From: Paenibacillus sp. FSL R10-2734
GTDB taxonomy: Bacteria; Bacillota; Bacilli; Paenibacillales; Paenibacillaceae
DNA length: 64,000 nucleotides
Assembly (NCBI RefSeq): GCF_037963865.1
Contig: NZ_CP150170.1
Location: forward strand, 3,720,001 to 3,784,000
Reading direction: 5' to 3'
Part shown: positions 53,568 to 62,012 of the stretch, piece by piece
How positions within the stretch are numbered: the first letter of the stretch is position 1
Layout: every line of letters starts with the position of its first letter
The notes under the pieces: generated by a model
Told to the model about the DNA's origin: nothing
The model's database searches: none
The model's input: the letters and a program-made list of their open reading frames with translations, nothing else
Program-made: the position numbers and the translations under genes

Positions 53568-55316
53568 TTAATCATTCGATAAATTATTCTCTACCTGCTG
53601 CCTGTCATACTGCTCACGGTACCAGCCATTCATATCCAGTAGTTCCTGATGCGTGCCGCGCTCAACGATATGTCCGTTGTCGAGTACTACGATTATGTCG
53701 GCATGTTGAACAGCAGAGAGACGGTGCGTAGAGATCAATGTAGTCTTTCCTGCACGCTCTTGGCGAATATTCTCAATAATCTGAGCTTCAGTACGAGCAT
53801 CAACTGCAGATAAGGCATCGTCCAGAATAAGTACATCCGGATTTGCGATAAATGCTCTAGATAGGGATACACGTTGTTTTTGTCCACCGGATAAGGATAC
53901 TCCACGTTCACCAACCAAGGTATCTAGACCATCGGATAATGTTCCTAAGTCGTTTTGGAAGGCGGCAGCCGTGATGGCTTTCATGATCGTATCGTCGTCC
54001 GCGTTATCAAGACCAAATTGAATATTTTGACGTACAGATTTGGAGAACAGAATCTGTTCTTGAGGAACATACCCCATCCAGCTATGCAGTTGATCCAATG
54101 AAATCTGTTGAATGGGAACACCAGAAATAAGGATCTCACCATTACCTGTTGGATATTCACGTAGCAGCTGTTTGAGAAGTGTTGATTTACCGCTTCCCGT
54201 ACGGCCAACTACACCTAGTGTTTGCCCTTGGTCCAAGGACAAACTGACATTGGTAAGATTGTCAATTGTCGATGAAGGATAACGGAAGGTCACATCGTTA
54301 AGTTCAATTCGAGTAGGGTTTGCAACATGAACCGGGTTTGCAGCACTCTGAACATCTGCTTTGGAGTTTAGCGTCTCATCAATACGTTCGAGAGATGCAC
54401 CACCGCGTTGCATGATGTTAATGAGCTCTCCAATGGCAAACATCGGCCATACAATCATACCGAGGTACATGTTGAAGGAGACAAGGTCACCTAGTGTGAT
54501 CTGATTACGGAACACAAGATAAATCCCATAGGTAAGACCGATAATGTAGCTGAGCCCTACGCAGAACCGAATGGTCGGTTCGAAGAAGGCATCGACACGA
54601 GCGACGGCCATGTTCTTGTTGTATACATCTTCTGTAATATCCGAGAATCGTTTCTCATCAAGTCGCTCTTGAACATAAGCACGAATTACTCGCACACCAG
54701 AGACAGATTCGAGAACCTGATCATTCATATCTCCGAACGCGTCTTGTGCTAAGCTGTACCGATCATGAATAGCTTTACCATAAAAAATCATAGCTATTGC
54801 AATTAGTGGCAATGGTAATACTGCTGCGAGGGTCAGCTTCCAGCTGACGAGAAAACCCATCGCGAACAGTACAACTGTTAGGTAGATAGTGGAATCCACA
54901 AGTGTGAGCATCCCGAACCCAACGGTAGCTGAGACAGCTCTGATATCATTGGTTGCCCGGGCCATCAGGTCGCCGGTTCTATTGCGTTCGAAAAACGATG
55001 GGGTCATGGTCATCAAATGATTCATAAATCTCGAGCGCAGCAGGCGCTCTACGAGGTTGGAGCCTCCGAATAATTTGTGCATCCATATGTAGGTAATCCA
55101 ATAAATGACTAGCAGTAATATAAGGATCATGCCGATATACTTGGCTAGTGATGCTGTAGTAATTGAACCGCGTACTATGTCGTCAATGGCATTGCCTAAC
55201 AGACGAGGAGGGAATAGTTCTAAAACACCAACACCAATAAGTAAGATAAGGCCAATCAGGTAACGCCTTTTTTCTCGACGAAAGAACCAGCCGAGATTGC
55301 GGAGAACGGAGAACAA
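53568..55316 (-). CDS. bmrC: Heterodimeric ABC multidrug exporter subunit, BmrC-like
   Basis: A 582-residue half-transporter (BmrC is about 585): six helices and an ATPase with GRTGSGKST, LSGGQKQR and a Walker B ending ILDDALSAVD, where the catalytic glutamate is replaced by aspartate, as in the degenerate site of heterodimeric exporters. TTG 55316 is chosen because AAAGGAAGG lies 7 nt upstream; a 19-codon longer frame has no site. Upstream on the same strand lie a leader peptide, antiterminator and terminator, matching the B. subtilis bmrBCD arrangement, where translation-inhibiting antibiotics relieve attenuation. Confidence 0.85.
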   Translation of the reverse strand: MFSVLRNLGWFFRREKRRYLIGLILLIGVGVLELFPPRLLGNAIDDIVRGSITTASLAKYIGMILILLLVIYWITYIWMHKLFGGSNLVERLLRSRFMNHLMTMTPSFFERNRTGDLMARATNDIRAVSATVGFGMLTLVDSTIYLTVVLFAMGFLVSWKLTLAAVLPLPLIAIAMIFYGKAIHDRYSLAQDAFGDMNDQVLESVSGVRVIRAYVQERLDEKRFSDITEDVYNKNMAVARVDAFFEPTIRFCVGLSYIIGLTYGIYLVFRNQITLGDLVSFNMYLGMIVWPMFAIGELINIMQRGGASLERIDETLNSKADVQSAANPVHVANPTRIELNDVTFRYPSSTIDNLTNVSLSLDQGQTLGVVGRTGSGKSTLLKQLLREYPTGNGEILISGVPIQQISLDQLHSWMGYVPQEQILFSKSVRQNIQFGLDNADDDTIMKAITAAAFQNDLGTLSDGLDTLVGERGVSLSGGQKQRVSLSRAFIANPDVLILDDALSAVDARTEAQIIENIRQERAGKTTLISTHRLSAVQHADIIVVLDNGHIVERGTHQELLDMNGWYREQYDRQQVENNLSND

Positions 55317-55433
55317 GTAAATCCCTTCCTTTCGGGTTGTAATAATAGCTGTGACGTTGGTAAAAAAGCGCAAGTGGTTAGCTCTACAGCCAAGAAAAAA
55401 CGACGTTATCGTCCTTCAAAGATGACAACCGAC

Positions 55434-55469
55434 AAAAAAGGCATATCATCCGAAAACGGACGATATGCC
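55434..55469 (-). terminator. Leader terminator (attenuator) of the bmrCD-like operon
   Basis: On the minus strand, ggcatatc (55469-55462) pairs with gatatgcc (55447-55440), with an inner 4-bp stem and AAAA/TTTT loop, followed by six T (55439-55434). It lies between the leader peptide and the bmrC-like start. Confidence 0.8.
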
Positions 55470-55516
55470 TGTAATTAACAGCTATCATGCGCACGGTGCT
55501 ATACAGCACCAGGCAT
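55465..55516 (-). promoter_or_regulatory. Candidate antiterminator of the bmrCD-like leader
   Basis: On the minus strand, atgcctg (55516-55510) can pair with caggcat (55471-55465), which contains the 5' arm of the terminator. The two arms enclose a stable hairpin ggtgct-gtat-agcacc (55510-55495). Formation of this stem would block the terminator. Confidence 0.55.
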
Positions 55517-55570
55517 GTGAGAGACCTTCAAGAACTAAAGTTATACGATCAATTACACTCGCAGGGAACT

Positions 55571-55663
55571 TCAGGATGGTTTCACCACTTGGGCTGCTTC
55601 GGTATTCGGTTGAATGAAAATTCCAACAATAGTAAAATGATATGGTTGTAACTTCGTAAACAC
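55571..55663 (-). CDS. BmrB-like leader peptide, 30 codons
   Basis: A minus-strand frame from GTG 55663 to TGA 55571, beginning MFTKLQPYHFTIVGIF and ending QVVKPS, with AAAGGGG 8 nt before the start. It lies in the 5' leader of the bmrCD-like operon, about 100 nt ahead of the terminator. In B. subtilis the small bmrB ORF couples ribosome stalling to expression of bmrCD; this frame has the same position and probably the same task. ATG 55681 is an in-frame alternative without a good site. Sequence identity to BmrB was not tested. Confidence 0.6.
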   Translation of the reverse strand: MFTKLQPYHFTIVGIFIQPNTEAAQVVKPS

Positions 55664-55733
55664 CGCGCTCACCCCTTTCATTGATTTAATCAGAAATTTT
55701 GGTAATAACTAGTAGACGGTTTGTTCTGTTCAG

Positions 55734-55763
55734 AGTTTATCACTCGCTTTGCAAAGTTGTCAA
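55734..55763 (-). promoter_or_regulatory. Promoter of the bmrCD-like leader
   Basis: On the minus strand, TTGACA (55763-55758), 18-bp spacer, TAAACT (55739-55734). Transcription from here would place the leader peptide about 65 nt from the 5' end. Confidence 0.5.
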
Positions 55764-55810
55764 ATTAATTTTTGAGAAGCTCGTGAAAACATTAAATTGC
55801 GTAAAGGTGT

Positions 55811-55838
55811 TTGAATATCGATTCATTTTCAGTATGAT
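55811..55838 (+). promoter_or_regulatory. Promoter of the YneR-like gene
   Basis: TTGAAT (55811-55816), 16-bp spacer, TATGAT (55833-55838), about 27 nt ahead of the start codon. Confidence 0.5.
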
Positions 55839-55864
55839 TAGACTATACAAAGGAGCTGAGAGAG

Positions 55865-56182
55865 ATGAACATGGAAATTAGTCAAGCAGCGGCAGCTTGG
55901 TTTAAAAGAGAACTGGACCTTAAGGATGGAGACTATATTCGTTTGTTTCCCCGTTATAGCTCAGGAGGCGGACTTCACCCTGGCTTCTCATTGGGTATCG
56001 CAACAGAGGCACCTGGACGTCCTACAATTCAAGTTGAACAAGATGGCATTGTCTTCTACATGGAGGAGCAGGACTTATGGTATATGGAAGGCTATGGTTT
56101 AACTATTGTGTATTCAGAGGCAGAGGATGACATTGAATATAAGTATGAACCCGAGTCGGTGCCTGACGAAGTACAGGTATAA
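55865..56182 (+). CDS. HesB/YneR-family protein
   Basis: A 105-residue protein like B. subtilis YneR, distantly related to A-type iron-sulfur carriers (HesB/IscA) but without their three conserved cysteines, so cluster binding is doubtful. Family features are ISQAAAAWFKRELDLKDGDY at the start and LHPGFSLGIA. The C-terminus is acidic. AAAGGAG precedes ATG 55865. It is transcribed away from the bmrCD-like operon and ends at a shared terminator. Confidence 0.75.
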   Translation: MNMEISQAAAAWFKRELDLKDGDYIRLFPRYSSGGGLHPGFSLGIATEAPGRPTIQVEQDGIVFYMEEQDLWYMEGYGLTIVYSEAEDDIEYKYEPESVPDEVQV

Positions 56183-56212
56183 ATGTCTTAATTTTATTTT
56201 TAACTGATGATG

Positions 56213-56238
56213 AAAAGCCCTTGCCAAAAGGCAGGGGC
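56213..56238. terminator. Bidirectional terminator
   Basis: aaaagcccttgcc (56213-56225) pairs with ggcaggggctttt (56230-56242, one G-U) around four A, between convergent genes. Confidence 0.75.
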
Positions 56239-56257
56239 TTTTTCTACTTCGATGTAA

Positions 56258-56773
56258 TCAGTGCGAATTGCGAAACGTGTCTTCTTCCAATGCAAAGTCG
56301 AAGTCGTCAATGTCGTATACCTGAACAGGGACTCCGCCCTCAATAATGCGTTGGATCAGTTCGAATTGATCGGTAAGAATAGGTACCTTCTCACGTTGAG
56401 AGGACAATAAGAGCTCCGTTTCGATGGGATCGAACGTTTCCCCATAGACTGCGGTATCCATGCTGTTGATGATTGTAATCTTTGATTGTCCACCGAGCAG
56501 AATACCAGAGCTTTTTGCCCAAGGCACAGCTAAACAGCGGTTGATTTTCTTAGCATTAAGTGGTTCTTCGAAATAAGCAATGAGCTCACTAATTTTGAGT
56601 TTGACATGCTTATCATCATCTGGACGGTTCATTAACGGATCATCACTATCCCGCAGCTCGTATAATTCCATCACGGTAGTATAAGGTACTATATATTCTA
56701 CAGGGCTACTCGAAATGAGAAGCTGGCCGTAAATCGCCATCATGACGGCTTCCGTCACAAATTGTCTAGACAT
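56258..56773 (-). CDS. Conserved hypothetical protein of Paenibacillus-type genomes
   Basis: A 171-residue soluble protein without recognised catalytic motif. I remember close relatives in Paenibacillus, sometimes labelled ADP-heptose synthase without support. Notable segments: EAVMMAIYGQLL, PYTTVMELYEL, LIAYFEEPLNAKKINRCLAV, DPIETELLL. The last third is acidic (VYDIDDFDFALEED). AGGAGGATAACG precedes ATG 56773 on the minus strand. It stands alone between the YneR-like gene and an ABC exporter. Confidence 0.65.
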   Translation of the reverse strand: MSRQFVTEAVMMAIYGQLLISSSPVEYIVPYTTVMELYELRDSDDPLMNRPDDDKHVKLKISELIAYFEEPLNAKKINRCLAVPWAKSSGILLGGQSKITIINSMDTAVYGETFDPIETELLLSSQREKVPILTDQFELIQRIIEGGVPVQVYDIDDFDFALEEDTFRNSH

Positions 56774-56898
56774 CGTTATCCTCCTGAAGTTCGGGTACTG
56801 CTATCGTACTTATGGACTTAAAAATATAAAAACACTGTAGAGCGCAAAAGTCAACTGTACTTAGCAAATCAGTAAAAGAGAAAGGACAGAATATTCCT

Positions 56899-58647
56899 GT
56901 GAAGCAATGGAAATCATATTTTACTTTTGTACGCCCTTATATGAAATTGATTGTATTTACGCTCCTTATAGGTATGATCAAGTTCAGCATCCCGTTGACA
57001 CTGCCTATGATTCTGAAATACGTAGTAGATGACCTGTTGATGAACCCTACCATGAGCGTAGAGGAGCGGGTATCTCAATTGATGCTCATCCTCGGAGGCG
57101 CTTTTATTTTATTCGTAATCGTGAGGGGGCCGGTGGAGTATTTCCGTCAGTATTTTGCCCAGCTGATTACAAGCAAGGTATTGTTCGACATGCGGAATAA
57201 GCTATACAGTCACTTACAACGGCTGTCACTACGGTATTATCAGAATACAAAAGTAGGCGAAGCGATTTCGAGATTTATAAATGATGTGGAACAGACCAAA
57301 AATTTAGTAGAAGTCGGTATGATGAATGTATGGCTGGATTTATTTACGCTAGTGTTTGCGCTCGGTTTTATGTTCTATTTGAATCCGGTGCTGGCGCTAG
57401 TATCTATCGCTGTACTGCCTTTTTACGCCTTCGCGGTAAGTAAATTGTATAAACGACTTAAGGTGTTAACCAAAGACCGTTCACAAGCTCTGGCGGGCAT
57501 TCAAGGCTATCTTCATGAACGGATTCAAGGCATATCGATCATTCGCAGCTTTACCATGGAAAAAGTGGATCAGAAGCAGTTTGAGGATATCAACGGTAAC
57601 TTTCTCAAAAAAGCGATGGCTCAAACCCGCTGGAACGCGATCACCTTCGCTATTATCAACACACTAACGGATATTGCACCACTGCTAGTCATCGGATATG
57701 GTGGTTATCAAGTGATTTACGGTAATTTGACGGTAGGAACCTTTGTTGCATTCTTTGGCTATCTTGACCGAATGTATGCGCCGTTGCGGCGATTGATTAA
57801 TTCCTCTACAGTGCTCACTCAAGCCTCGGCTTCTCTTGAACGGGTGCTTGAGCTGTTGGATGAGCCTTATGATATTGTGGATAAACCGGGAGCAAGACCT
57901 CTGACTAATGCACGAGGTGAAATAGATTTTCATAATGTATGGTTCAAATATAATGAAGAGAACGATTGGGTACTGAAAAATATTAATTTAAGTATCAAAC
58001 CTGGACAGACCGTCGCTTTTGTCGGAATGAGTGGTGGTGGGAAGTCCTCTCTCATAAGCTTGATCCCGCGATTCTATGACATCAGCAAGGGAAGCCTCCG
58101 GATGGATGGTCAGGATATACGGGATTTGACGCAAGATAGTTTGCGAAAAGCCGTCGGAATGGTGCTTCAAGATAATTTCTTATTTAGTGGATCTGTACGA
58201 GATAATATCCGATTCGGTAATCCTGATGCATCGGAAGAGGAAGTCCTCTCGGCCGCGAAGGCTGCCAATGCGCATGATTTTATTGAGCAGCTGCCGCAAG
58301 GCTATAACACTGAGGTGGGAGAACGTGGGGTAAAGCTGTCTGGAGGACAGAAGCAGCGGGTAGCAATTGCTAGGGTGTTTCTTAAAGACCCGAAGGTTCT
58401 TATCCTAGACGAAGCTACATCAGCGCTGGATCTGGAATCAGAGCATTTAATTCAACAAGCGCTGCAATCTCTCTCGTCGGAACGTACTACACTAATTGTC
58501 GCACATAGATTGTCTACGATTACACATGCGGATCAGATCGTGGTGCTTGAAAACGGTGAAATCACAGAGAGTGGTACCCACGAAGGACTGATGGCATTAG
58601 ATGGTAGTTATGCGAGATTGTTTAACGTACAGCATTTGGACATATGA
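56899..58647 (+). CDS. ABC exporter, homodimeric MsbA/YgaD-like half-transporter
   Basis: A 582-residue fusion of six membrane helices and an ATPase with GMSGGGKSS, LSGGQKQR and canonical Walker B VLILDEATSALD, so both ATP sites would be active in a homodimer. The N-terminal WKSYFTFVRPYMKLIVFTLL, followed by GMIKFSIPL, resembles B. subtilis YgaD. GTG 56899 follows AAAGGAC. Monocistronic with a strong terminator. Drug or lipid export is likely; substrate unknown. Confidence 0.87.
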   Translation: MKQWKSYFTFVRPYMKLIVFTLLIGMIKFSIPLTLPMILKYVVDDLLMNPTMSVEERVSQLMLILGGAFILFVIVRGPVEYFRQYFAQLITSKVLFDMRNKLYSHLQRLSLRYYQNTKVGEAISRFINDVEQTKNLVEVGMMNVWLDLFTLVFALGFMFYLNPVLALVSIAVLPFYAFAVSKLYKRLKVLTKDRSQALAGIQGYLHERIQGISIIRSFTMEKVDQKQFEDINGNFLKKAMAQTRWNAITFAIINTLTDIAPLLVIGYGGYQVIYGNLTVGTFVAFFGYLDRMYAPLRRLINSSTVLTQASASLERVLELLDEPYDIVDKPGARPLTNARGEIDFHNVWFKYNEENDWVLKNINLSIKPGQTVAFVGMSGGGKSSLISLIPRFYDISKGSLRMDGQDIRDLTQDSLRKAVGMVLQDNFLFSGSVRDNIRFGNPDASEEEVLSAAKAANAHDFIEQLPQGYNTEVGERGVKLSGGQKQRVAIARVFLKDPKVLILDEATSALDLESEHLIQQALQSLSSERTTLIVAHRLSTITHADQIVVLENGEITESGTHEGLMALDGSYARLFNVQHLDI

Positions 58648-58677
58648 TATGTTGTAACGTACTATAAATTACTTTGG

Positions 58678-58709
58678 TGGTCTTCTCGGGAGAGAAGGCC
58701 ATTTTTTTT
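58678..58709 (+). terminator. Intrinsic terminator of the ABC exporter gene
   Basis: tggtcttctc (58678-58687) pairs with gagaaggcca (58692-58701, one G-U), followed by eight T. Confidence 0.8.
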
Positions 58710-58780
58710 AAACTCATTTGAGTCTTTTTGAATATCACGCGCGTCTAAAAAATATAAGCAACCTGAAAGGTAGTGAGAAC

Positions 58781-59299
58781 TTGAATACAACTGAGCTGGA
58801 AGAAAAGGCGATAGCTGGCGATGAAGACAGCTTTACAGCCTTGATTGACGGGATGCAGGAGCGGATTTACCGTATGGCATACTCGTATGTGAGGAATAAA
58901 GATGATGCGCTAGAGATAGTGCAGGAGACCGTCTACAAAGCTTATATCTCTATTCATAAACTACAGCAGCCTCAATATTTTAAAACGTGGATTATAAAAA
59001 TAGCCGTTAATTGTTCCTTGGACTTTATCCGTAAATCTAAAAAAGTGGTGTATATGGACAAAGATCCCGAATCCAGCTACGTTTCTAAACCCATTGAAGA
59101 AGTCATTGATCTTCAGGAGGCGTTAGGCGAGCTTGATGAAAAATCAAGAATGATCATTGTTATGAGGTATTTTGAAGACTTGCCTATAAAGGGAATTGCC
59201 GGGGTATTGGACATGCCAGAGAGTTCAGTGAAAACCGTCATTTATCGGGGGTTGGGAAAATTGAAAATTAATTTGAAGGGGAGTGGATACTTTGGATAA
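58781..59299 (+). CDS. ECF-type RNA polymerase sigma factor
   Basis: A 172-residue sigma-70 family protein with region 2 (about 10-75: DSFTALIDGMQERIYRMAYS, then DDALEIVQETVYKAY) and region 4 (about 110-165: LDEKSRMIIVMRYFEDLPIK and the helix-turn-helix IAGVLDMPESSVKTVIYRG). TTG 58781 has GAAAGG upstream; the longer frame from 58718 starts inside the previous terminator. The following gene overlaps by 8 bp and encodes its likely anti-sigma factor. No typical ECF autoregulatory promoter was recognised upstream. Confidence 0.88.
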   Translation: MNTTELEEKAIAGDEDSFTALIDGMQERIYRMAYSYVRNKDDALEIVQETVYKAYISIHKLQQPQYFKTWIIKIAVNCSLDFIRKSKKVVYMDKDPESSYVSKPIEEVIDLQEALGELDEKSRMIIVMRYFEDLPIKGIAGVLDMPESSVKTVIYRGLGKLKINLKGSGYFG

Positions 59300-60269
59300 C
59301 CGACTTGAACGTTTACAGCAAGCATACAACGATATCGAAATCCCTGAAGAATTATCATTGGCTTCTCGTAAAGGCATTGAAAGAGGTAAGCAATATAAAC
59401 AAGAGCAAAGTCATCAACTAGATAATCAAACTAAACAAGTGAAAAGAGGAACAAAAATGAATGGATTGAAATGGACAGGATCAGTTGCAGCAGCTATATT
59501 AATTTCTTTTACGGTGGGCGTAAATACAGTACCAGCCTTCGCAGACAGTTTACATGATGTGCCGGTTCTCGGTAAGCTAGTAAGTGTATTGAAATTCACT
59601 GATGGAAGTGCAGGGGGCGGTACGATTCAGGATGGCGTAGATGTTAACTTCATTTCATTGAAACAAGATAAGAAAAGTGATCAAATGATCCTGAACTTTG
59701 CGAATTCGGACACAACGCAAGACCTAGCAAGCTCGTATAATGTGAAATTCACAGACAATCCTTCTGTAATGACCGTTACTGTGCATGGGGCTAGAAATTT
59801 CTCAGCTGTCAAAGATCTCGAGACTTTAAAACAAAGCAAGTATGTTCAGGATGCGTATCCTTTAATAACATTGGATGACTCGGCTATACGTTTCAATGTA
59901 ACCTTCAAAGAGCCGGTTGCTTATGAGGTGAAGGAATATAAAGATCCGGCACAAGTGGCAATTACATTGAAGGATAAGAAGGGTGACGAGGGAAAACAGG
60001 ATACTATCTACTCCGTGAGAACCATCTCTCTGCTTGCTGATGAGGGGTTAGCCGTGAACGAAGAAATGGTATTCGGATTAAAAGACGTCCGCATATTGAA
60101 AGACAATGGTGACATGTACTTAGTGGAAGCCGGATATTTCGATACAGAAGCAAAAGCCACTGCCTTTTTGAAAAAAATCCAGAAAGAAAAAGGTGTCGGT
60201 GAGTATTGGATCGTTGAAAAAAGAACTTCTCAGGAAGCTCCAAAATGTATTCCTCAGCTTGGCGTCTAA
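59292..60269 (+). CDS. Membrane-anchored anti-sigma factor, DUF4179-like
   Basis: A 325-residue protein with a cytosolic N-terminus of about 55 residues, one membrane helix at about 60-80 (WTGSVAAAILISFTVGVNTV) and a large extracellular domain. Such proteins hold the cognate ECF sigma factor until an envelope signal acts. TTG 59292 is preferred: AAGGGGAG ends 7 nt before it. The gene overlaps the sigma gene by 8 bp, giving coupled translation. The signal is unknown. The last 15 residues include the lone cysteine. Confidence 0.78.
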   Translation: MDNRLERLQQAYNDIEIPEELSLASRKGIERGKQYKQEQSHQLDNQTKQVKRGTKMNGLKWTGSVAAAILISFTVGVNTVPAFADSLHDVPVLGKLVSVLKFTDGSAGGGTIQDGVDVNFISLKQDKKSDQMILNFANSDTTQDLASSYNVKFTDNPSVMTVTVHGARNFSAVKDLETLKQSKYVQDAYPLITLDDSAIRFNVTFKEPVAYEVKEYKDPAQVAITLKDKKGDEGKQDTIYSVRTISLLADEGLAVNEEMVFGLKDVRILKDNGDMYLVEAGYFDTEAKATAFLKKIQKEKGVGEYWIVEKRTSQEAPKCIPQLGV

Positions 60270-60320
60270 AGATAGGGACTATTTCTAGATAATTGTTGTA
60301 CAAAAAAACTATTTGTGATA

Positions 60321-60370
60321 AAAAAAAGAGGCCTCGTCATCCACCTTTCAGTGGAGGACGAGGTCTTTTT
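60321..60370. terminator. Bidirectional terminator between anti-sigma gene and DUF441 gene
   Basis: An A-rich left arm (60321-60344) pairs with a T-rich right arm (60351-60370), stem about 17 bp with a small bulge, between convergent genes. Confidence 0.75.
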
Positions 60371-60383
60371 GGTTGCCCATATT

Positions 60384-60827
60384 TTACATTTTGCCAATCA
60401 AGAGCGACAACAAACCGGCTGCAATAAGCGGTCCTACCGGGACACCCTTGAACAATGCAACGCCAATCACTGTTCCGATCAGGAGACCAGCAACAACTGT
60501 GGGCTGATTGGTCATAAGGATGGCTCCACGCCCACCAAGATAAGCGACGAGAATGCCGATCGCAATCGCTAAAAGAGACTTCCAGTGAAGAAACGATTGA
60601 CCGACCATTTGTAGCGATATTTTACCGCTGGCCAAAGGTGTCATGACTCCGATCGTAAGAACGATAATCCCGATGGTTAAACCGTATTTTTCTAGCCAGG
60701 GAAAGGTCTGCTGCAGGCCAAGAACTCTTAGCAGTAGTAGGACGACCATTGCTATTGTTACTGGGGAATTACTGCTGATAATCCCGAGCGCAGCAAGTCC
60801 AAGCAAAAGCAAAGAGGTCATGTCCAT
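60384..60827 (-). CDS. DUF441 family membrane protein
   Basis: A 147-residue protein with four to five hydrophobic helices, matching DUF441 (B. subtilis YtwI) in length and in segments such as IGIIVLTIGVMTPLASGKI and GVPVGPLIAAGLLSLLIGKM. Function unknown. It starts 1 nt after the stop of the bacillithiol reductase gene, so both are in one transcript. The ribosome binding site GGAG lies inside the upstream gene. Confidence 0.85.
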   Translation of the reverse strand: MDMTSLLLLGLAALGIISSNSPVTIAMVVLLLLRVLGLQQTFPWLEKYGLTIGIIVLTIGVMTPLASGKISLQMVGQSFLHWKSLLAIAIGILVAYLGGRGAILMTNQPTVVAGLLIGTVIGVALFKGVPVGPLIAAGLLSLLIGKM

Positions 60828-60828
60828 C

Positions 60829-61833
60829 TTAAATGTTCAACTCCTTATTGTGAGAACTGCGTTTCGAAAGAATATGATCAGCGATAAGTTTACCATGCCC
60901 ACGTCCTGTCTCAATAAACACTTCATTCGCATTGCGACCTGAAGCGATTACTCCTGCAACGTAAAGACCTGGCACATTGCTTTCCATGGTTGAGTGGTTA
61001 AACGCTGGCTTATCCAAATCGTCATCCATGACTACGCCGGCTGAAGTGAGAAGCACTCGGCTAGGCCGGAAGCCAGTCAGAGCAAGGACGAAATCATTAT
61101 CTAATGTTTTTTGGTTTCCGTCGTGATGTGTGACAATGACCGAGCTTGCAGTAATTTCAGTGACACGTGATTCCAAATGAAGTGTGATTTTGCCTTTCTG
61201 CACTAACCCTTCAAAGATTGGCCGAACCCAAGGCTTTATATTCGTGGAAATGCTCTCACCGCGATAGACCATATCTACAGTTGCTCCAACTCGCATAAGC
61301 TCCAGGGCTGCATCTACAGCGGAATTACTGCCACCAATGACTGTAACCTTCATCCCTGTATATGGATGGGCTTCGCCGAAATAGTGGGTAACTTTAGGAA
61401 GTTCTTCCCCTGGAATACCGATCATATTCGGCTGGTCAAAGTAACCCGTAGCTATAACTACATTAGCGGTGATTCGTGTTTGATGCTCACCTCGCATATT
61501 GGACGTATGTACAGCAAAGGTTCCATCCTCAAGTGGCTCGATGGACAATGCTTCTTCGTAAGCGGCGATATCTAGACCATATTGCTGAGCTGCTCGGCGG
61601 TAATAGACAAGCGCTTCATGGCGGTAGGGTTTATCATTGGTCGAGGTGAAAGGAACATCTCCGATCTCCAATAACTCAGCTGTACTGAAGAATTGCATAT
61701 TTGTTGGATACAAATAAATTGAGTGAACGATAAAGCTTTTTTCAATAATGAGACTGGATAGTCCTTGGCGCTGGCATTCGATCGCTGCCGATAGACCGCA
61801 AGGACCTGCACCGATAATAATTACATCTTTCAT
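60829..61833 (-). CDS. ypdA: Bacillithiol disulfide reductase YpdA/Bdr
   Basis: A 334-residue FAD/NADPH-dependent flavoprotein that reduces oxidised bacillithiol. The FAD site is IIGAGPCG with C12, the conserved cysteine of YpdA proteins (C14 in S. aureus). The NADPH site is VIGGSNSAVDAALEL near residue 165, and the C-terminal FAD motif is GLYVAGVIASG. It lacks a CxxC pair, as the family does. It supports a bacillithiol-using Firmicute host. Minus-strand ATG 61833 follows AGGAGG. Confidence 0.92.
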   Translation of the reverse strand: MKDVIIIGAGPCGLSAAIECQRQGLSSLIIEKSFIVHSIYLYPTNMQFFSTAELLEIGDVPFTSTNDKPYRHEALVYYRRAAQQYGLDIAAYEEALSIEPLEDGTFAVHTSNMRGEHQTRITANVVIATGYFDQPNMIGIPGEELPKVTHYFGEAHPYTGMKVTVIGGSNSAVDAALELMRVGATVDMVYRGESISTNIKPWVRPIFEGLVQKGKITLHLESRVTEITASSVIVTHHDGNQKTLDNDFVLALTGFRPSRVLLTSAGVVMDDDLDKPAFNHSTMESNVPGLYVAGVIASGRNANEVFIETGRGHGKLIADHILSKRSSHNKELNI

Positions 61834-61930
61834 ACAGCGGGTTACCTCCTGATTGTTACTATCTTTTCTTTAAATCCTACCCTAAATTCATTCATTTTGC
61901 CATAAGCGTAAGATTAAACATAATAACCAT

Positions 61931-61975
61931 TGCAACTGTAATGTTGATTGTTATATAATTAGATATATATCTAAT
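61931..61975 (+). promoter_or_regulatory. Promoter and palindromic operator of the ArsR-DUF2087 gene
   Basis: TTGCAA (61931-61936), 18-bp spacer, TATAAT (61955-61960), overlapped on its right by the perfect 16-bp palindrome ttagatatatatctaa (61960-61975). Binding there would block the start of transcription, as expected for ArsR-type autorepression. Confidence 0.6.
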
Positions 61976-62012
61976 GTGTTTCTTGCTTATGAAGTGAAGG
62001 AGTGTGATTCCA

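Noticed and set aside
55699..55881. A 60-codon plus-strand ORF upstream of the YneR-like gene
   Set aside because: It overlaps the promoters of both flanking transcripts and the next start, and has no ribosome binding site.
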